NCBI RefSeq assembly: GCF_014856545.2
Contig: NZ_CP109811.1
Coordinates: 490,001 to 554,000 of the forward strand
From: Mesobacillus jeotgali
Lineage (GTDB): Bacteria; Bacillota; Bacilli; Bacillales; Cytobacillaceae
DNA: 64,000 nucleotides
Direction: 5' to 3'
Shown: in pieces, positions 44,797 through 53,840 of the stretch
How positions within the stretch are numbered: position 1 is the first letter of the stretch
Layout of the letters: each line of letters starts with the position of its first letter
Position numbers and translations under genes: made by a program
The notes under the pieces: model-generated
Told to the model about the DNA's origin: nothing
Seen by the model: the letters and a program-made list of their open reading frames with translations, nothing else
Databases searched by the model: none

Positions 44797-45280
44797 TGGA
44801 TGAGACGACGAGGAATCTGATCGTCTGATCTGTATGGTTGTACCAATAATGTGTTTCGCTGGCGGAAAAGAACCAGGATTCTCCTTGTTGGAGTTCAATC
44901 ATTTTGGTGCCTACTTGCAGCGTTAAAGTTCCTTCTATTACATAGACGAATTCATGGCCGCTATGTGAAAAAGGTTGTCCGTCGCTTTGGTTTGCGGGGA
45001 GAGTGACGAGTATGGGATGAAAGTCTGGGTTTGGGACTTGCTGTGTTAGGTCTTGATAATGAAATGAAGGTTCACTCACAGGCTCAGTATTACTGGAAAA
45101 AAAGATACTTGGATTGACGCCAAGAACTTCTGATATTTTCCGCAGTGATTCTAATGTGACACTGGACTTTCCACGCTCTACCTGTGATAAAAAGCTGATG
45201 GACACACCGGCCCCTTCTGCAAGTTCCTTCAAGGTCATTTTCTTCTCTTTACGGATTTCTTTCAGTCGTACACCGATCAT
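44792..45280 (-). CDS. XRE-family regulator with C-terminal cupin domain
   Basis: The 162-residue protein has an XRE helix-turn-helix (LKEIRKEKKMTLKELAEGAGVSISFLSQVERGK) and a cupin sensor at about 85-160 (SGHEFVYVIEGTLTLQVGTKMIELQQGESWFFSA). Such regulators sense a small molecule and usually repress a nearby catabolic or uptake gene. AAAGGTG precedes the ATG. It is divergent from the MHS transporter across 129 bases that hold repeated TGTCA/TGACA half sites. Confidence 0.9.
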   Translation of the reverse strand: MIGVRLKEIRKEKKMTLKELAEGAGVSISFLSQVERGKSSVTLESLRKISEVLGVNPSIFFSSNTEPVSEPSFHYQDLTQQVPNPDFHPILVTLPANQSDGQPFSHSGHEFVYVIEGTLTLQVGTKMIELQQGESWFFSASETHYWYNHTDQTIRFLVVSSR

Positions 45281-45319
45281 AAAAATTCACCTTTCTCTTT
45301 TTTCCTAAAATTAAGATTG

Positions 45320-45383
45320 TGTCAGTTTGAATAAAGTTGACAGAATATTAACCATTATCTAAAATTTAATTAAAGTGTCACTT
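45320..45383 (+). promoter_or_regulatory. Promoter of the MHS gene with candidate XRE operators
   Basis: TTGACA (45337-45342) and TAAAAT (45360-45365) are 17 bases apart. TGTCA (45320), TGACA (45338) and the palindrome AAGTGTCACTT (45373-45383) surround them. Confidence 0.6.
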
Positions 45384-45409
45384 CAATTTTAAAATGGGAG
45401 GTAGAGGAA

Positions 45410-46717
45410 ATGCAACAATTGGATAAGAAAACGACTTGGCGTGTATTGATTGCCAGCCTTGTTGGCAGTTCCATTGAATGGTTTGACTATTTCTTGTATG
45501 GAACAATGGCTGCACTTGTATTTAACCAATTATTCTTTGTCAACGAGGATCCAACAGTAGGCTTGCTTTTAGCGTATGCATCGTTTGCCCTTTCGTTTTT
45601 CATCCGGCCATTTGGAGGAATTATTTTTAGTCATATCGGAGATCGTATCGGCCGGAAAAAGACACTCGTTTTAACATTGAGCTTGATGGGTGCTGCGACA
45701 TTCGCAATGGGTATCTTGCCTACATATCAAGCAATCGGCGTAGCTGCACCTATCATTTTGATTACCCTTCGTCTGATCCAGGGGCTTGGAATCGGCGGGG
45801 AATGGGGAGGAGCTCTGTTGCTTGCGACTGAGTATGCTCCACCAGAACGCAGAGGATTCTTCGGTTCCATTCCACAAATGGGTGTGACGATCGGAATGGT
45901 GATGGGTACACTCGCTCTTTGGATCATGAGCTTATTGCCTGAGCAGCAATTCATGACATGGGGTTGGCGCGTGCCATTCATCTTTAGTGCATTGCTTGTA
46001 GTCTTTGGTTTATGGATCCGAAAAGGAATCGATGAGACACCAGAATTCAAGGAAGTTCAGCAAAAAGGTGAAATTCCAAAGCTTCCAATCGTTGATACAC
46101 TTCGCTATTACTGGAAAGAAGTACTGATCACAATCGGTGCGAAAGTGGTGGAGACAGCTCCATTCTATATTTTCAGTACGTTCATTGTTTCCTATGCGAC
46201 AAGCACTCTAGGTTTCAGCCGCTCCGCTGTGTTAGGTTCTGTCATGGTATCAACTGTCATTACGACGATCCTTATTCCGATCATGGGAAGTCTGTCAGAC
46301 CGCGTTGGCCGTAAGAAAATGTATATCGCCGGTACATTGGCGATGATGGCTTTCGCTTTCCCATACTTCTGGATGATTCACCAAGGCAGTGTGTTCATGC
46401 TGGTTTTGGCGACGATTATCGGCCTGGGGATCATTTGGGCTCCGATTACAGCAGTACTTGGAACGATGTTCTCTGAGATCTTTGATGCCAAGGTCCGCTA
46501 TACCGGGGTCTCACTAGGTTATCAAATCGGGGCCGCAGTCGCTGGCGGTACAGCACCGCTCGTTGCCACCGCGCTGCTCGCATCATTCGATAATTCCTAC
46601 GTCCCAGTTGCACTTTACATCATGTTCACTGCTGTGGTGTCACTGATTGCCATCTGGGCAGTGAAAAGCCGTGTTGAACCAACTGTGATCACTGGTAAAA
46701 TGAGCTCGGCCAAATAA
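45410..46717 (+). CDS. MHS-family metabolite:H+ symporter (MFS)
   Basis: The 435-residue, 12-helix transporter has the MHS family mark SSIEWFDYFLYGTMAALVF. Motif A is present (HIGDRIGRKKTLV), as is GLGIGGEWGGALLLATEYAP and a second-half SDRVGRKKMYI. Relatives carry shikimate, proline/betaine, citrate or alpha-ketoglutarate with protons. Co-occurrence with an ornithine-cyclodeaminase-family gene suggests an amino-acid-like substrate, an inference. GGGAGGTAGAGG precedes the ATG. Its stop codon lies in a terminator stem. Confidence 0.9.
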   Translation: MQQLDKKTTWRVLIASLVGSSIEWFDYFLYGTMAALVFNQLFFVNEDPTVGLLLAYASFALSFFIRPFGGIIFSHIGDRIGRKKTLVLTLSLMGAATFAMGILPTYQAIGVAAPIILITLRLIQGLGIGGEWGGALLLATEYAPPERRGFFGSIPQMGVTIGMVMGTLALWIMSLLPEQQFMTWGWRVPFIFSALLVVFGLWIRKGIDETPEFKEVQQKGEIPKLPIVDTLRYYWKEVLITIGAKVVETAPFYIFSTFIVSYATSTLGFSRSAVLGSVMVSTVITTILIPIMGSLSDRVGRKKMYIAGTLAMMAFAFPYFWMIHQGSVFMLVLATIIGLGIIWAPITAVLGTMFSEIFDAKVRYTGVSLGYQIGAAVAGGTAPLVATALLASFDNSYVPVALYIMFTAVVSLIAIWAVKSRVEPTVITGKMSSAK

Positions 46718-46732
46718 TTGGCCGAGTTTTTT
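46705..46732 (+). terminator. Intrinsic terminator on the MHS stop codon
   Basis: CTCGGCCAA pairs exactly with TTGGCCGAG around ATAA, which includes the TAA stop, and six T's follow. It precedes the next gene by about 20 bases, so the downstream gene would be read at a reduced level. Confidence 0.75.
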
Positions 46733-46752
46733 CATAAAAGGAGAGATTCTAT

Positions 46753-47727
46753 ATGCTTATTCTGAACGAACAACTAATCCAATCCATCTATAAAATCGAA
46801 GATGCCATTCAAGATGTCGAAGCCATGTTGGTGGCGATTCATGAAGGGCGCGTTGAAAATCCTCATCGAACGGTATTGAATGTCCCCGAACGCAACGGAT
46901 CTGTTCTCTATATGCCAAGTTCAGATGGAACATCCATGGCAGCGACCAAAATTGTCTCGATTTTTCCCGATAACAGCACAGCTGATCTACCGACCACACA
47001 AGGAGCCATTTTGCTCACAGAACTACAAACAGGAAGACATATCAGCTTACTGTCCGCTTCCTATCTGACACGATTGAGAACCGGAGCATTAAGTGCCATC
47101 TCAGCCCGCCACCTCGCCAGGCCCGACAGCCAAGTGCTGACCGTCATTGGCACAGGCGGAATGGCCTTCGAGCAAGTACTAGGAATCGTGAACGTACTGC
47201 CGATTCAGGACATCTATTTAATTAATCGTACGGTTGAAAAGACATATACATTCGGTGAAAAGCTGAAAGAGGCGGGCATTACCGCTAAGGTCCATACCGG
47301 AGTCGACCGAAACGAAGCCGTCGCCCAGTCCGACGTCATTTGCTGCGCAACACGGTCAACCGAAGAAGTGTTTGATGCAAATTATGTAAAAGCAGGAACA
47401 CATATTATTGGAGTGGGCAGCTACCTACCCGAAATGCGAGAAATTCCCGTGGGGGCGATTGAAAAAGCAGCATTGATTTATGCAGATGATTATGAGGGGA
47501 TGAAAGCAGAAGCTGGGGAGTTCATTGATGCAGTCCAACGAGGGAAGTGGTCGTTTGATCAGCTTTCTGGAACATTAGCTGAACTTTATGTGAATCCGGT
47601 TGAACGGGGAGTTGAGGATATTACTATATTTAAATCGGTTGGGGCGGCTCATTTTGATTTGGCTGTGGCTAAGGGGGTTTTTGGGAAGGCGGAGGAAGTG
47701 AAGGAAGGGAAGAATTTCTTTTTGTAG
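46753..47727 (+). CDS. Ornithine cyclodeaminase / mu-crystallin family protein
   Basis: The 324-residue protein has a Rossmann GTGGMAFEQV loop after VLTVI, an early substrate region (AATKIVSIFPDN) and DANYVKAGTHIIGVGSYLPEMREI. Relatives are ornithine cyclodeaminase, alanine dehydrogenase (Archaea), ketimine reductase and lysine-type imino-acid reductases, all NAD(P)-dependent. AAAGGAGAG precedes the ATG. It follows the MHS gene by 35 bases across a terminator, forming a likely uptake-and-catabolism unit under the XRE-cupin regulator. Confidence 0.85.
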   Translation: MLILNEQLIQSIYKIEDAIQDVEAMLVAIHEGRVENPHRTVLNVPERNGSVLYMPSSDGTSMAATKIVSIFPDNSTADLPTTQGAILLTELQTGRHISLLSASYLTRLRTGALSAISARHLARPDSQVLTVIGTGGMAFEQVLGIVNVLPIQDIYLINRTVEKTYTFGEKLKEAGITAKVHTGVDRNEAVAQSDVICCATRSTEEVFDANYVKAGTHIIGVGSYLPEMREIPVGAIEKAALIYADDYEGMKAEAGEFIDAVQRGKWSFDQLSGTLAELYVNPVERGVEDITIFKSVGAAHFDLAVAKGVFGKAEEVKEGKNFFL

Positions 47728-48029
47728 AAAAAACATTTTGGTGCTGTGATATAGAGAAGGACGGCCACTGTTTCCTTTTGAATTGATCTATAATTTATCT
47801 GGAAGGCCTTTCTTTTTATTTAACAGGAAGGTCTTCTTTTTACTTATAAGGTAGCTGATCATAAATTATAACTGAAGACTAAGCTAACCGGTGTGTCGGG
47901 AAGAAAATCAAAGTTGTGAGATATTAAGATCTGTCTTCTCAAAATCTGTATACATGAAGGTAATTTTCATAAAATCCTGGTTTATTGTGATATTATATTT
48001 ATGAATATAAAATAAGTAAGGTGAGGGTC

Positions 48030-48860
48030 ATGGATACGGGTAATAATATTATTTTGAATAGATTCTTTACTCAAAGTATTTTTATGGACCTTATAAATAA
48101 TCATGAAAATTCTTTGTATGATGTTTGTATAAAGCGATATCTACAAGATGTGGAAGCTAAGGACAATAATTCATTAGTGCATGAAATTTATAAATACTTA
48201 AAAAAACAGTATAGAAATGAATACTTTTATAAAAATACCCTTCTCAATAAACTTTTGCTTGGTAAACACAGTATAAATACCACAACTGCATTGACTGAAA
48301 TTCCGGTTAATAAGTCAAAGGCAGATTTTATTTTAATTAATGGTAAGGCAATTGTATATGAGATAAAAACGGGATTAGATACTTTTGAAAGATTGAATAG
48401 CCAAATAAATGACTACTATAAAGCATTTAAACATGTATGCGTCGTAACACCTGAATCGAGTTTTCAAAAACTTAATGACCTCTTAAGTAATTCAAACGTT
48501 GGAATTTATGTTTTAACAGATAGGGATACAATAAGCATTAGAAAAGAACCTGTTGAGGATAATTCTAAATTAGATCATACAACTATGTTTAAATTATTAA
48601 GGAAATACGAATTTGAAAATATTTTACAAGAATATTATGGATACCTACCGTTAACAACACAAGTTAATCATTATAAAGAATGCTTTAATATGTTTGCTCA
48701 AATTGAAGTTAATACTCTATATAAATTTTTTATTAGTGAATTAAAAAAGAGGAATAATGTGGTAAAAGAGGAATATAAAAAAGTACCATATGAATTAAAA
48801 TTTTTAATATATTTTCCGGTTTCAAAAAAAGTGATTACTCAAAACTATTTACTTTTCTAA
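48030..48860 (+). CDS. sce7726-family protein, PD-(D/E)xK-like
   Basis: The 276-residue protein has a nuclease-like core: SKADFILINGKAIVYEIKTG gives D99, E111 and K113, spaced as in PD-(D/E)xK folds. A DYYKAFKHVCVVTPE helix-strand follows. The C-terminal half is helical and K-rich. The family, named after a myxobacterial protein, is found next to sce7725-type genes; its function is not established. The start is ATG 48030 with AAGGTGAGG upstream. It is the first of three tightly packed, strongly AT-rich genes. Confidence 0.75.
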   Translation: MDTGNNIILNRFFTQSIFMDLINNHENSLYDVCIKRYLQDVEAKDNNSLVHEIYKYLKKQYRNEYFYKNTLLNKLLLGKHSINTTTALTEIPVNKSKADFILINGKAIVYEIKTGLDTFERLNSQINDYYKAFKHVCVVTPESSFQKLNDLLSNSNVGIYVLTDRDTISIRKEPVEDNSKLDHTTMFKLLRKYEFENILQEYYGYLPLTTQVNHYKECFNMFAQIEVNTLYKFFISELKKRNNVVKEEYKKVPYELKFLIYFPVSKKVITQNYLLF

Positions 48861-48881
48861 ATACGAAGTGGAGGGAATAGA

Positions 48882-49811
48882 GTGTACTTACCATACCTTA
48901 GAGGTCGTCAGTTTGAATTAATAGCTATAAGAGAACTATTAGAAAATGATTTGATCGGAACTAAAGTAATACCAATTATAGAACCGGTTAAACCTTCATC
49001 CACTCTCTTAAAAACTATAAATCTTTTTGTAGAAAAAAATAAAGAAATTGCATTAATCCATAACCCTCAAGTTGGCAATTACTTGTCTACACTTTCTAAT
49101 CTTTCACATAGCCCATTAAAGGAGAATTTAATGGATTGTTTTAATAGTGAATATGTCATTTTATCACATATATTAAATAAAAATAGTAAAACAGAGATAG
49201 CAGAATTAATAACTGATGGTCATAATAAAACTGACTTATTACTAATTTTAAAAGATAGAGACTATGTTAGTGACTACCTAGAAATTTTTGATGACGAAAA
49301 GCCAAGTTTGACTCTTATACCTGATGAAAGTAGCATGAGAAGGAAAATTAGGTACAATAAAGTCTTGTTTGCAGACCGATTTACAAAGCAACAAAGAAAT
49401 TCAGATTACTATGATTTAGAAGATGAGTCATTTTCTGAGGACCATATTTATTTTGATGATGATGGATACATAGGCTTTTCAGATTATTCTATTGTAGGGG
49501 CAGAATTTTCTGAATCTGGATTTGCTCCATATGCTGTAGTCATCCATGTTGTTTACTTTGATGATGAGAATAGCCTTAGGATAAAACACTTTGTTTCGGA
49601 TTCAAATGAGGATATAAATGACCCTGCAGGAAAATTCTATGAAGCTTTAGAAAAACTTATGGATTGGCAATCCAAAGTGAATCTTGAAACATATGGTATG
49701 AAGGAGTTTGAGAAGCATTACCATGCTGGAACCTATCCAGGATTAGGTACAGTAAAGAAATTATCGATAATGCACCACATTGAATTAGTCAACAAATTTT
49801 TGGAGGAATAG
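48882..49811 (+). CDS. sce7725-family protein
   Basis: The 309-residue protein opens with MYLPYLRGRQFELIAIRELLEND and VIPIIEPVKPSSTLLKTINLF, marks of the sce7725/beta-protein-like family. It ends with KHYHAGTYPGLGTVKKLSIMHHIELVN. The middle is rich in D and E (YYDLEDESFSEDHIYFDDDG). Function is unknown; relatives occur near phage-defence and mobile genes. The start is GTG 48882 behind GGAGGGA, 21 bases after the sce7726-like stop. Its end carries the ribosome site for the RES gene 5 bases later. Confidence 0.75.
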   Translation: MYLPYLRGRQFELIAIRELLENDLIGTKVIPIIEPVKPSSTLLKTINLFVEKNKEIALIHNPQVGNYLSTLSNLSHSPLKENLMDCFNSEYVILSHILNKNSKTEIAELITDGHNKTDLLLILKDRDYVSDYLEIFDDEKPSLTLIPDESSMRRKIRYNKVLFADRFTKQQRNSDYYDLEDESFSEDHIYFDDDGYIGFSDYSIVGAEFSESGFAPYAVVIHVVYFDDENSLRIKHFVSDSNEDINDPAGKFYEALEKLMDWQSKVNLETYGMKEFEKHYHAGTYPGLGTVKKLSIMHHIELVNKFLEE

Positions 49812-49816
49812 AAAAG

Positions 49817-50905
49817 ATGATTTGTTGCGAAAAATGCTTCAAGGATTCTGAGATAAAGGGGATTATTAAAAGCTTACATAAAAAAGGGACATGTGAGACT
49901 TGTAACAAAAAGGACGTGTATATTTACGACACAGAAACAAATGGGGAATTAGTTGATAATTTTAACGAACTATTGGATATATACAAACCATTAAGTATGC
50001 TGCCAGAAGAGTATCCAAAAGAAAAGTTAAATCTATTGAAAGATGTTTTATTTAACGAATGGAACATCTTCAATATAAGTAGTGAGAAAATATATTCATT
50101 AATTAAAAGTATATGTTACGAAAAATATGAGGAAACACCGGAATTATTTGATTCCCCAATCGGTATCCCAGAACTGATCGACTATAATTACCTTGAATCA
50201 AATTCTATTATTAAAAATCATCAATGGGAAAATTTTGTTGATGAAATTAAAACTAATATTCGCTTCCACACTAATTTTGTTAACACTGAAGTATTAAAGG
50301 TTTTATGTTCGTATATTGAAAGACCAATTAAACGGGGTTCAAAGCTATATAGAGCAAGAATATCGTCCGAGGATGGTTATACAATTGACAAAATGGGTGC
50401 CCCTCCTCCTGGTAAAGCTTCAGCAGGTCGAGTTAACCCCCTAGGTATTAACTACTTATATTTATCAGAAGACATTAAAACTACTCTTTATGAGGTTAGA
50501 GCAGGAGCATATGATTATGTAACTGTTGGAGAATTCATTTTAAAAGAGGACATCACAATTATAGACTTTACTTCTCTTGACAAGATAAGTCCCTTTACGG
50601 ATATAAGCATTACACAACTTGCTATTAATAAAAACCATTTAAAAAAGATTAGTAATGAGATTGCAAAGCCTCTTAGAAGAGCAGATAGCACCCTGGATTA
50701 CCTTCCGACTCAATATATTGCTGATTTTATTAAAAGTATCATACATAAAGATGGAAAGAGCTATAAGGGGATCAAATATAAAAGTACCCTCAGTGAATAT
50801 GGTTATAATATCGCAATATTTGATGAAACTCTTTTTGGGTGTATGGAGAAATACGTTTTTGATATAGAAGGTATTGATTATAGGTATAGCCCATTAACTG
50901 AGTAG
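49817..50905 (+). CDS. RES-domain protein with N-terminal HEPN/RES-N and zinc knuckle
   Basis: The 362-residue protein begins with a zinc knuckle (CCEKCF ... CETCNKK, Cys 3, 7, 26 and 29). A helical domain follows (about 45-165). A C-terminal RES domain covers about 168-345 (KLYRARI, GRVNPLGINYLYLS, TTLYEVRAG with E226, YKGIKYKSTLSEYG with S323). Stand-alone RES toxins break down NAD+; the conserved R, E and S set looks kept. No classical Xre antitoxin gene adjoins, so control may come from the two upstream partners. The GGAGG lies inside the previous gene. Confidence 0.8.
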   Translation: MICCEKCFKDSEIKGIIKSLHKKGTCETCNKKDVYIYDTETNGELVDNFNELLDIYKPLSMLPEEYPKEKLNLLKDVLFNEWNIFNISSEKIYSLIKSICYEKYEETPELFDSPIGIPELIDYNYLESNSIIKNHQWENFVDEIKTNIRFHTNFVNTEVLKVLCSYIERPIKRGSKLYRARISSEDGYTIDKMGAPPPGKASAGRVNPLGINYLYLSEDIKTTLYEVRAGAYDYVTVGEFILKEDITIIDFTSLDKISPFTDISITQLAINKNHLKKISNEIAKPLRRADSTLDYLPTQYIADFIKSIIHKDGKSYKGIKYKSTLSEYGYNIAIFDETLFGCMEKYVFDIEGIDYRYSPLTE

Positions 50906-50994
50906 TTTTATTAATTAAAAACTAAACACGGTGACACTGAAGTGCAATGATTTTCTCATAAGGTTCTGCTGTCTCATCATAAAAGTTTTATACA

Positions 50995-51034
50995 GGGTCA
51001 AATTCCGAATACAGGGATTTGGCTCTTTTTTTAT
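50995..51034 (+). terminator. Terminator after the three-gene operon
   Basis: GGGTCAAATTCC pairs with GGGATTTGGCTC (G-U pairs) around GAATACA and is followed by TTTTTTT. Confidence 0.6.
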
Positions 51035-51131
51035 TCGAAGTTTTTAACAATACTCTTCTCAAAACATAAAGAATGATAGAATAAAAATAGTTATACTTAC
51101 AAATTAAGTAAACCACTGGAGTGAGCAAGAA

Positions 51132-51431
51132 TTGGATAATATCCGCAAAACAATAATAAACTTCCGCGACGAACGCAACTGGAAGCCATACCACAATGAA
51201 AAAGACTTAGCGATATCTATATCCCTTGAAGCAAATGAACTACTGGAGAACTTCCAATGGAAAACCAGTGATGAAGCAGTAAGAGATTCAGAACAAAATA
51301 TCAAAGAAGAAATGGCTGATATTTTAATATATCTTGTTCAGTTAGCCGACAAAATGGATATAGATCTGGAAGAGGAAGTTTTGAAGAAGATGAAGAAGAA
51401 TGCGCTTAAGTATCCCGTGCAGAAGGGTTGA
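51132..51431 (+). CDS. MazG-like nucleotide pyrophosphohydrolase
   Basis: This 99-residue single MazG/RS21-C6-type domain has RDERNWKPYHNEKDLAISISLEANELLE and EEMADILIYLVQLADKMDID, i.e. the E-x-x-E...E-x-x-D metal set. The family hydrolyses NTPs or dNTPs to monophosphates, cleaning abnormal nucleotides or lowering dNTPs. The start is TTG 51132 with GGAGTGAGC upstream. The decayed DUF2075-like copy begins 6 bases after its stop. Confidence 0.85.
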   Translation: MDNIRKTIINFRDERNWKPYHNEKDLAISISLEANELLENFQWKTSDEAVRDSEQNIKEEMADILIYLVQLADKMDIDLEEEVLKKMKKNALKYPVQKG

Positions 51432-51437
51432 GGGTAG

Positions 51438-51874
51438 TTGATCGTTTATGAGGCAACGAAGGACGAGTTCTTGAAGGATGTTTTTGATGATGAGCTGGTG
51501 AACAATATTGTCAGCAATTATAACAGTAAGATTGGCCGGATTAATGAGCGGGAGGTTCGGTCTTGGGACAAATCCATGCAGTATATGTATAGGGTGTTGA
51601 GTGACAACGAGATTCCTAAGGATGCTGGCGTTGCAATTGAGTTCAAGATTCCTCACACCTCGAAGCGTGTGGATTTCCTTATCTCTGGTACGGAGTAGGA
51701 GGCTAAACAATCGATTGTCATATTGAGTTAAGAAATCGGAAAGTGTTGAGAAGATTGAAGGCAATGAGGCTATTGTTCAAATGGTCACAACAGAGGAGTG
51801 CAACTACTCATACCTCTTACCAGGGCTGGTTATATGCAGCGCTGATCAAGGATTATAATGAAGTGAGGACATAA
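51438..51874 (+). pseudogene. Decayed N-terminus of a nuclease-like/DUF2075 protein
   Basis: Residues 1-86 align with the start of the intact neighbour (VYEATKDEFLKDVFDDELVN; REVRSWDKSMQYMYRVLSDN; FKIPHTSKRVDFLISGTE). GAG has become the stop TAG at 51696. After it, EAKQSIVI and later SYQGWLYAALIKDYNEV can be followed only across further frameshifts and stops. It is a remnant of an earlier copy, ending just where the intact gene begins. The coding bias is less AT-rich than that of its intact neighbour. Confidence 0.75.
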
Positions 51875-51877
51875 AGG

Positions 51878-53803
51878 ATGATAATATATAATGAAACATC
51901 ATCAAACTTCTTAAACCATATTTATGAAAAAAACATTGGTTATGTATTAAAGCAAAATGTTCTTTCTAGAATGAACAAGGTTGTATCAGAAAGTGAATTA
52001 CGTTCATGGGAGAATTCATTACCCCAAATGGCACGAGTTTTACGAGATGCTGACTTGAAAGGGGATACCCATGTGTTACTCGAGTATAAGCTTCCATCAA
52101 CAGAGAAGAGGATAGACTTTTTAATTGCAGGCAAGGATGTCAAAGGCAATAAGAATGCGATTATTATAGAACTTAAGCAGTGGCAGAAGGCGAAAGTTGC
52201 AGAAGGTGACGGAATTGTTTCTACCTTTTTAGGCAAGAGAGAAAGGGAGACAGTGCATCCGTCTTATCAGGCAAGTTCTTATAAAAAATATCTCCAAAAC
52301 TTTAATGAATCTCTATATGAGGACTCATCCATTTCTCTAAAGTCATGTGCATATTTACATAACTATATTAAGGATACAATGGACGAACCTTTACTCGACA
52401 AAAGATATGACAAATATATTAAAGAATCGCCTATATATTTTCAGTTCAACGACCGTGAGTTAGCTAGTAACATTAAGGAGTTAGTATCTGAAGGTAAAGG
52501 AAAAGAAATCGCTGACGCTATTGAAAGTGGCAAAATTCGTCCGTCAAAAAAACTAGTTGATACGGTAGCCTCACTTATAGAAGGAAATCAAGAATTTATT
52601 CTGTTAGATGAGCAAAAAGTAGCTTTTGAAAAAGTATTAAGTAAATTTAATCAGATAAAAGCAGCTTCATTAGGCAATCATGTGATTATTATTAAAGGTG
52701 GGCCAGGCACAGGTAAATCTGTGATAGGCTTAAATTTATTGAGTAGTATATTGCAAACAAGTTCTTATGTAGAATACATTACACCGAATCAGTCGTTTAG
52801 AGAAATTCTGCGAAAAAAATTAATTGGTGTTTCTGGTCATGTTGAGGTTAGAGACCTATTTAAAAGTTCTGCTGCATATGTTGAGACTCCTAATAATTAC
52901 TTTGACGTTTTAATTTGTGATGAAGCTCACCGATTAAAAGTTCATGGTCATATGAAAAAGAAAATAGAAGGTGAAAACCAAGCTACACAGATTATCAGAT
53001 CCTCTAAAATTAGTGTGTTCTTTGTTGATGACCTTCAAATTGTTTCAAAAAAAGATATTGGTAGTGTAGAACTAATCCAGGATGAAGCGAAAAAGTTAGG
53101 TGCTCAAGTTCATTTGATTGAACTTGATTCACAGTACCGTTGCTCAGGTTCAGGTAACTATATTTCTTGGCTTGATGGAATCTTTGGAAATAGTGATTCT
53201 GAAAAGCAATTAGAAGGTGATTTTGATTTCAAAGTCGTTTCAAGTCCGCACGAGCTTGTTGATGAGATAGTAAATAAAAGAAATGGAAGGTTATTGGCTG
53301 GATATGCATGGAAATGGAATACCAATTTGGTAAATGGAGAACTTTCTAAAGATGTAATAATTGAAGAACATAATTTTGCTTATCCATGGAATGATAGCAA
53401 ACGTATAGACTGGGCAATTCACCCAGAATGTTCACATCAAATAGGATGTATCCACACAGTACAAGGATTAGAGATGGATTATGTAGGGGTTATTATAGGT
53501 AAAGATTTGGGTTACAATAAAGAAACTGGGTCACTAATAGTCCGACGTGATGAGTTTAAAGATATTGGTGCCAAACCAGCTAAACCCAAAAAAGGTTATA
53601 CTGACCCACTTGAAACTCTTATTAAAAATACGTATAAAACCTTAATGACCCGTGGAATGAAGGGTTGCTATGTATTTTGTTGTGATGAGGAGCTAGAAAA
53701 GTTCTTTTTAGAAAGCAGTCAACAAACGCTTTCAGTCGCAGAAAAAACTACCAATTCTCACGATTCTAAATTTAATTATAAAAAAACAAAAGAAAATGGA
53801 TAA
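51878..53803 (+). CDS. DUF2075 ATPase/helicase with N-terminal nuclease-like domain
   Basis: The protein has 641 residues. An N-terminal region of about 1-150 carries a PD-(D/E)xK-like set (RIDFLIAG with D80; AIIIELKQW with E98 and K100). A P-loop ATPase of the DUF2075/superfamily 1 type follows: Walker A GGPGTGKSV at about 274-282, Walker B VLICDEAHR at about 345-352, and later VDDLQIV, DSQYRCSGSGNY and HTVQGLEMDYVGV. It is probably a DNA or RNA translocating nuclease. Function is inferred from motifs only. It begins 4 bases after the remnant of a sister copy. Confidence 0.8.
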   Translation: MIIYNETSSNFLNHIYEKNIGYVLKQNVLSRMNKVVSESELRSWENSLPQMARVLRDADLKGDTHVLLEYKLPSTEKRIDFLIAGKDVKGNKNAIIIELKQWQKAKVAEGDGIVSTFLGKRERETVHPSYQASSYKKYLQNFNESLYEDSSISLKSCAYLHNYIKDTMDEPLLDKRYDKYIKESPIYFQFNDRELASNIKELVSEGKGKEIADAIESGKIRPSKKLVDTVASLIEGNQEFILLDEQKVAFEKVLSKFNQIKAASLGNHVIIIKGGPGTGKSVIGLNLLSSILQTSSYVEYITPNQSFREILRKKLIGVSGHVEVRDLFKSSAAYVETPNNYFDVLICDEAHRLKVHGHMKKKIEGENQATQIIRSSKISVFFVDDLQIVSKKDIGSVELIQDEAKKLGAQVHLIELDSQYRCSGSGNYISWLDGIFGNSDSEKQLEGDFDFKVVSSPHELVDEIVNKRNGRLLAGYAWKWNTNLVNGELSKDVIIEEHNFAYPWNDSKRIDWAIHPECSHQIGCIHTVQGLEMDYVGVIIGKDLGYNKETGSLIVRRDEFKDIGAKPAKPKKGYTDPLETLIKNTYKTLMTRGMKGCYVFCCDEELEKFFLESSQQTLSVAEKTTNSHDSKFNYKKTKENG

Positions 53804-53810
53804 CAAAAGT

Positions 53811-53840
53811 TAGGAAGGCTCTAGATAGGAGCCTTCCTTT
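53811..53840. terminator. Terminator between convergent genes
   Basis: GGAAGGCTC pairs exactly with GAGCCTTCC around TAGATAG and is followed by TTTT. Confidence 0.7.

Noticed and set aside
49817..50905. Classical Xre-RES toxin-antitoxin pair
   Set aside because: No short Xre-type antitoxin gene lies directly upstream or downstream; the partners are sce7725/sce7726-like.
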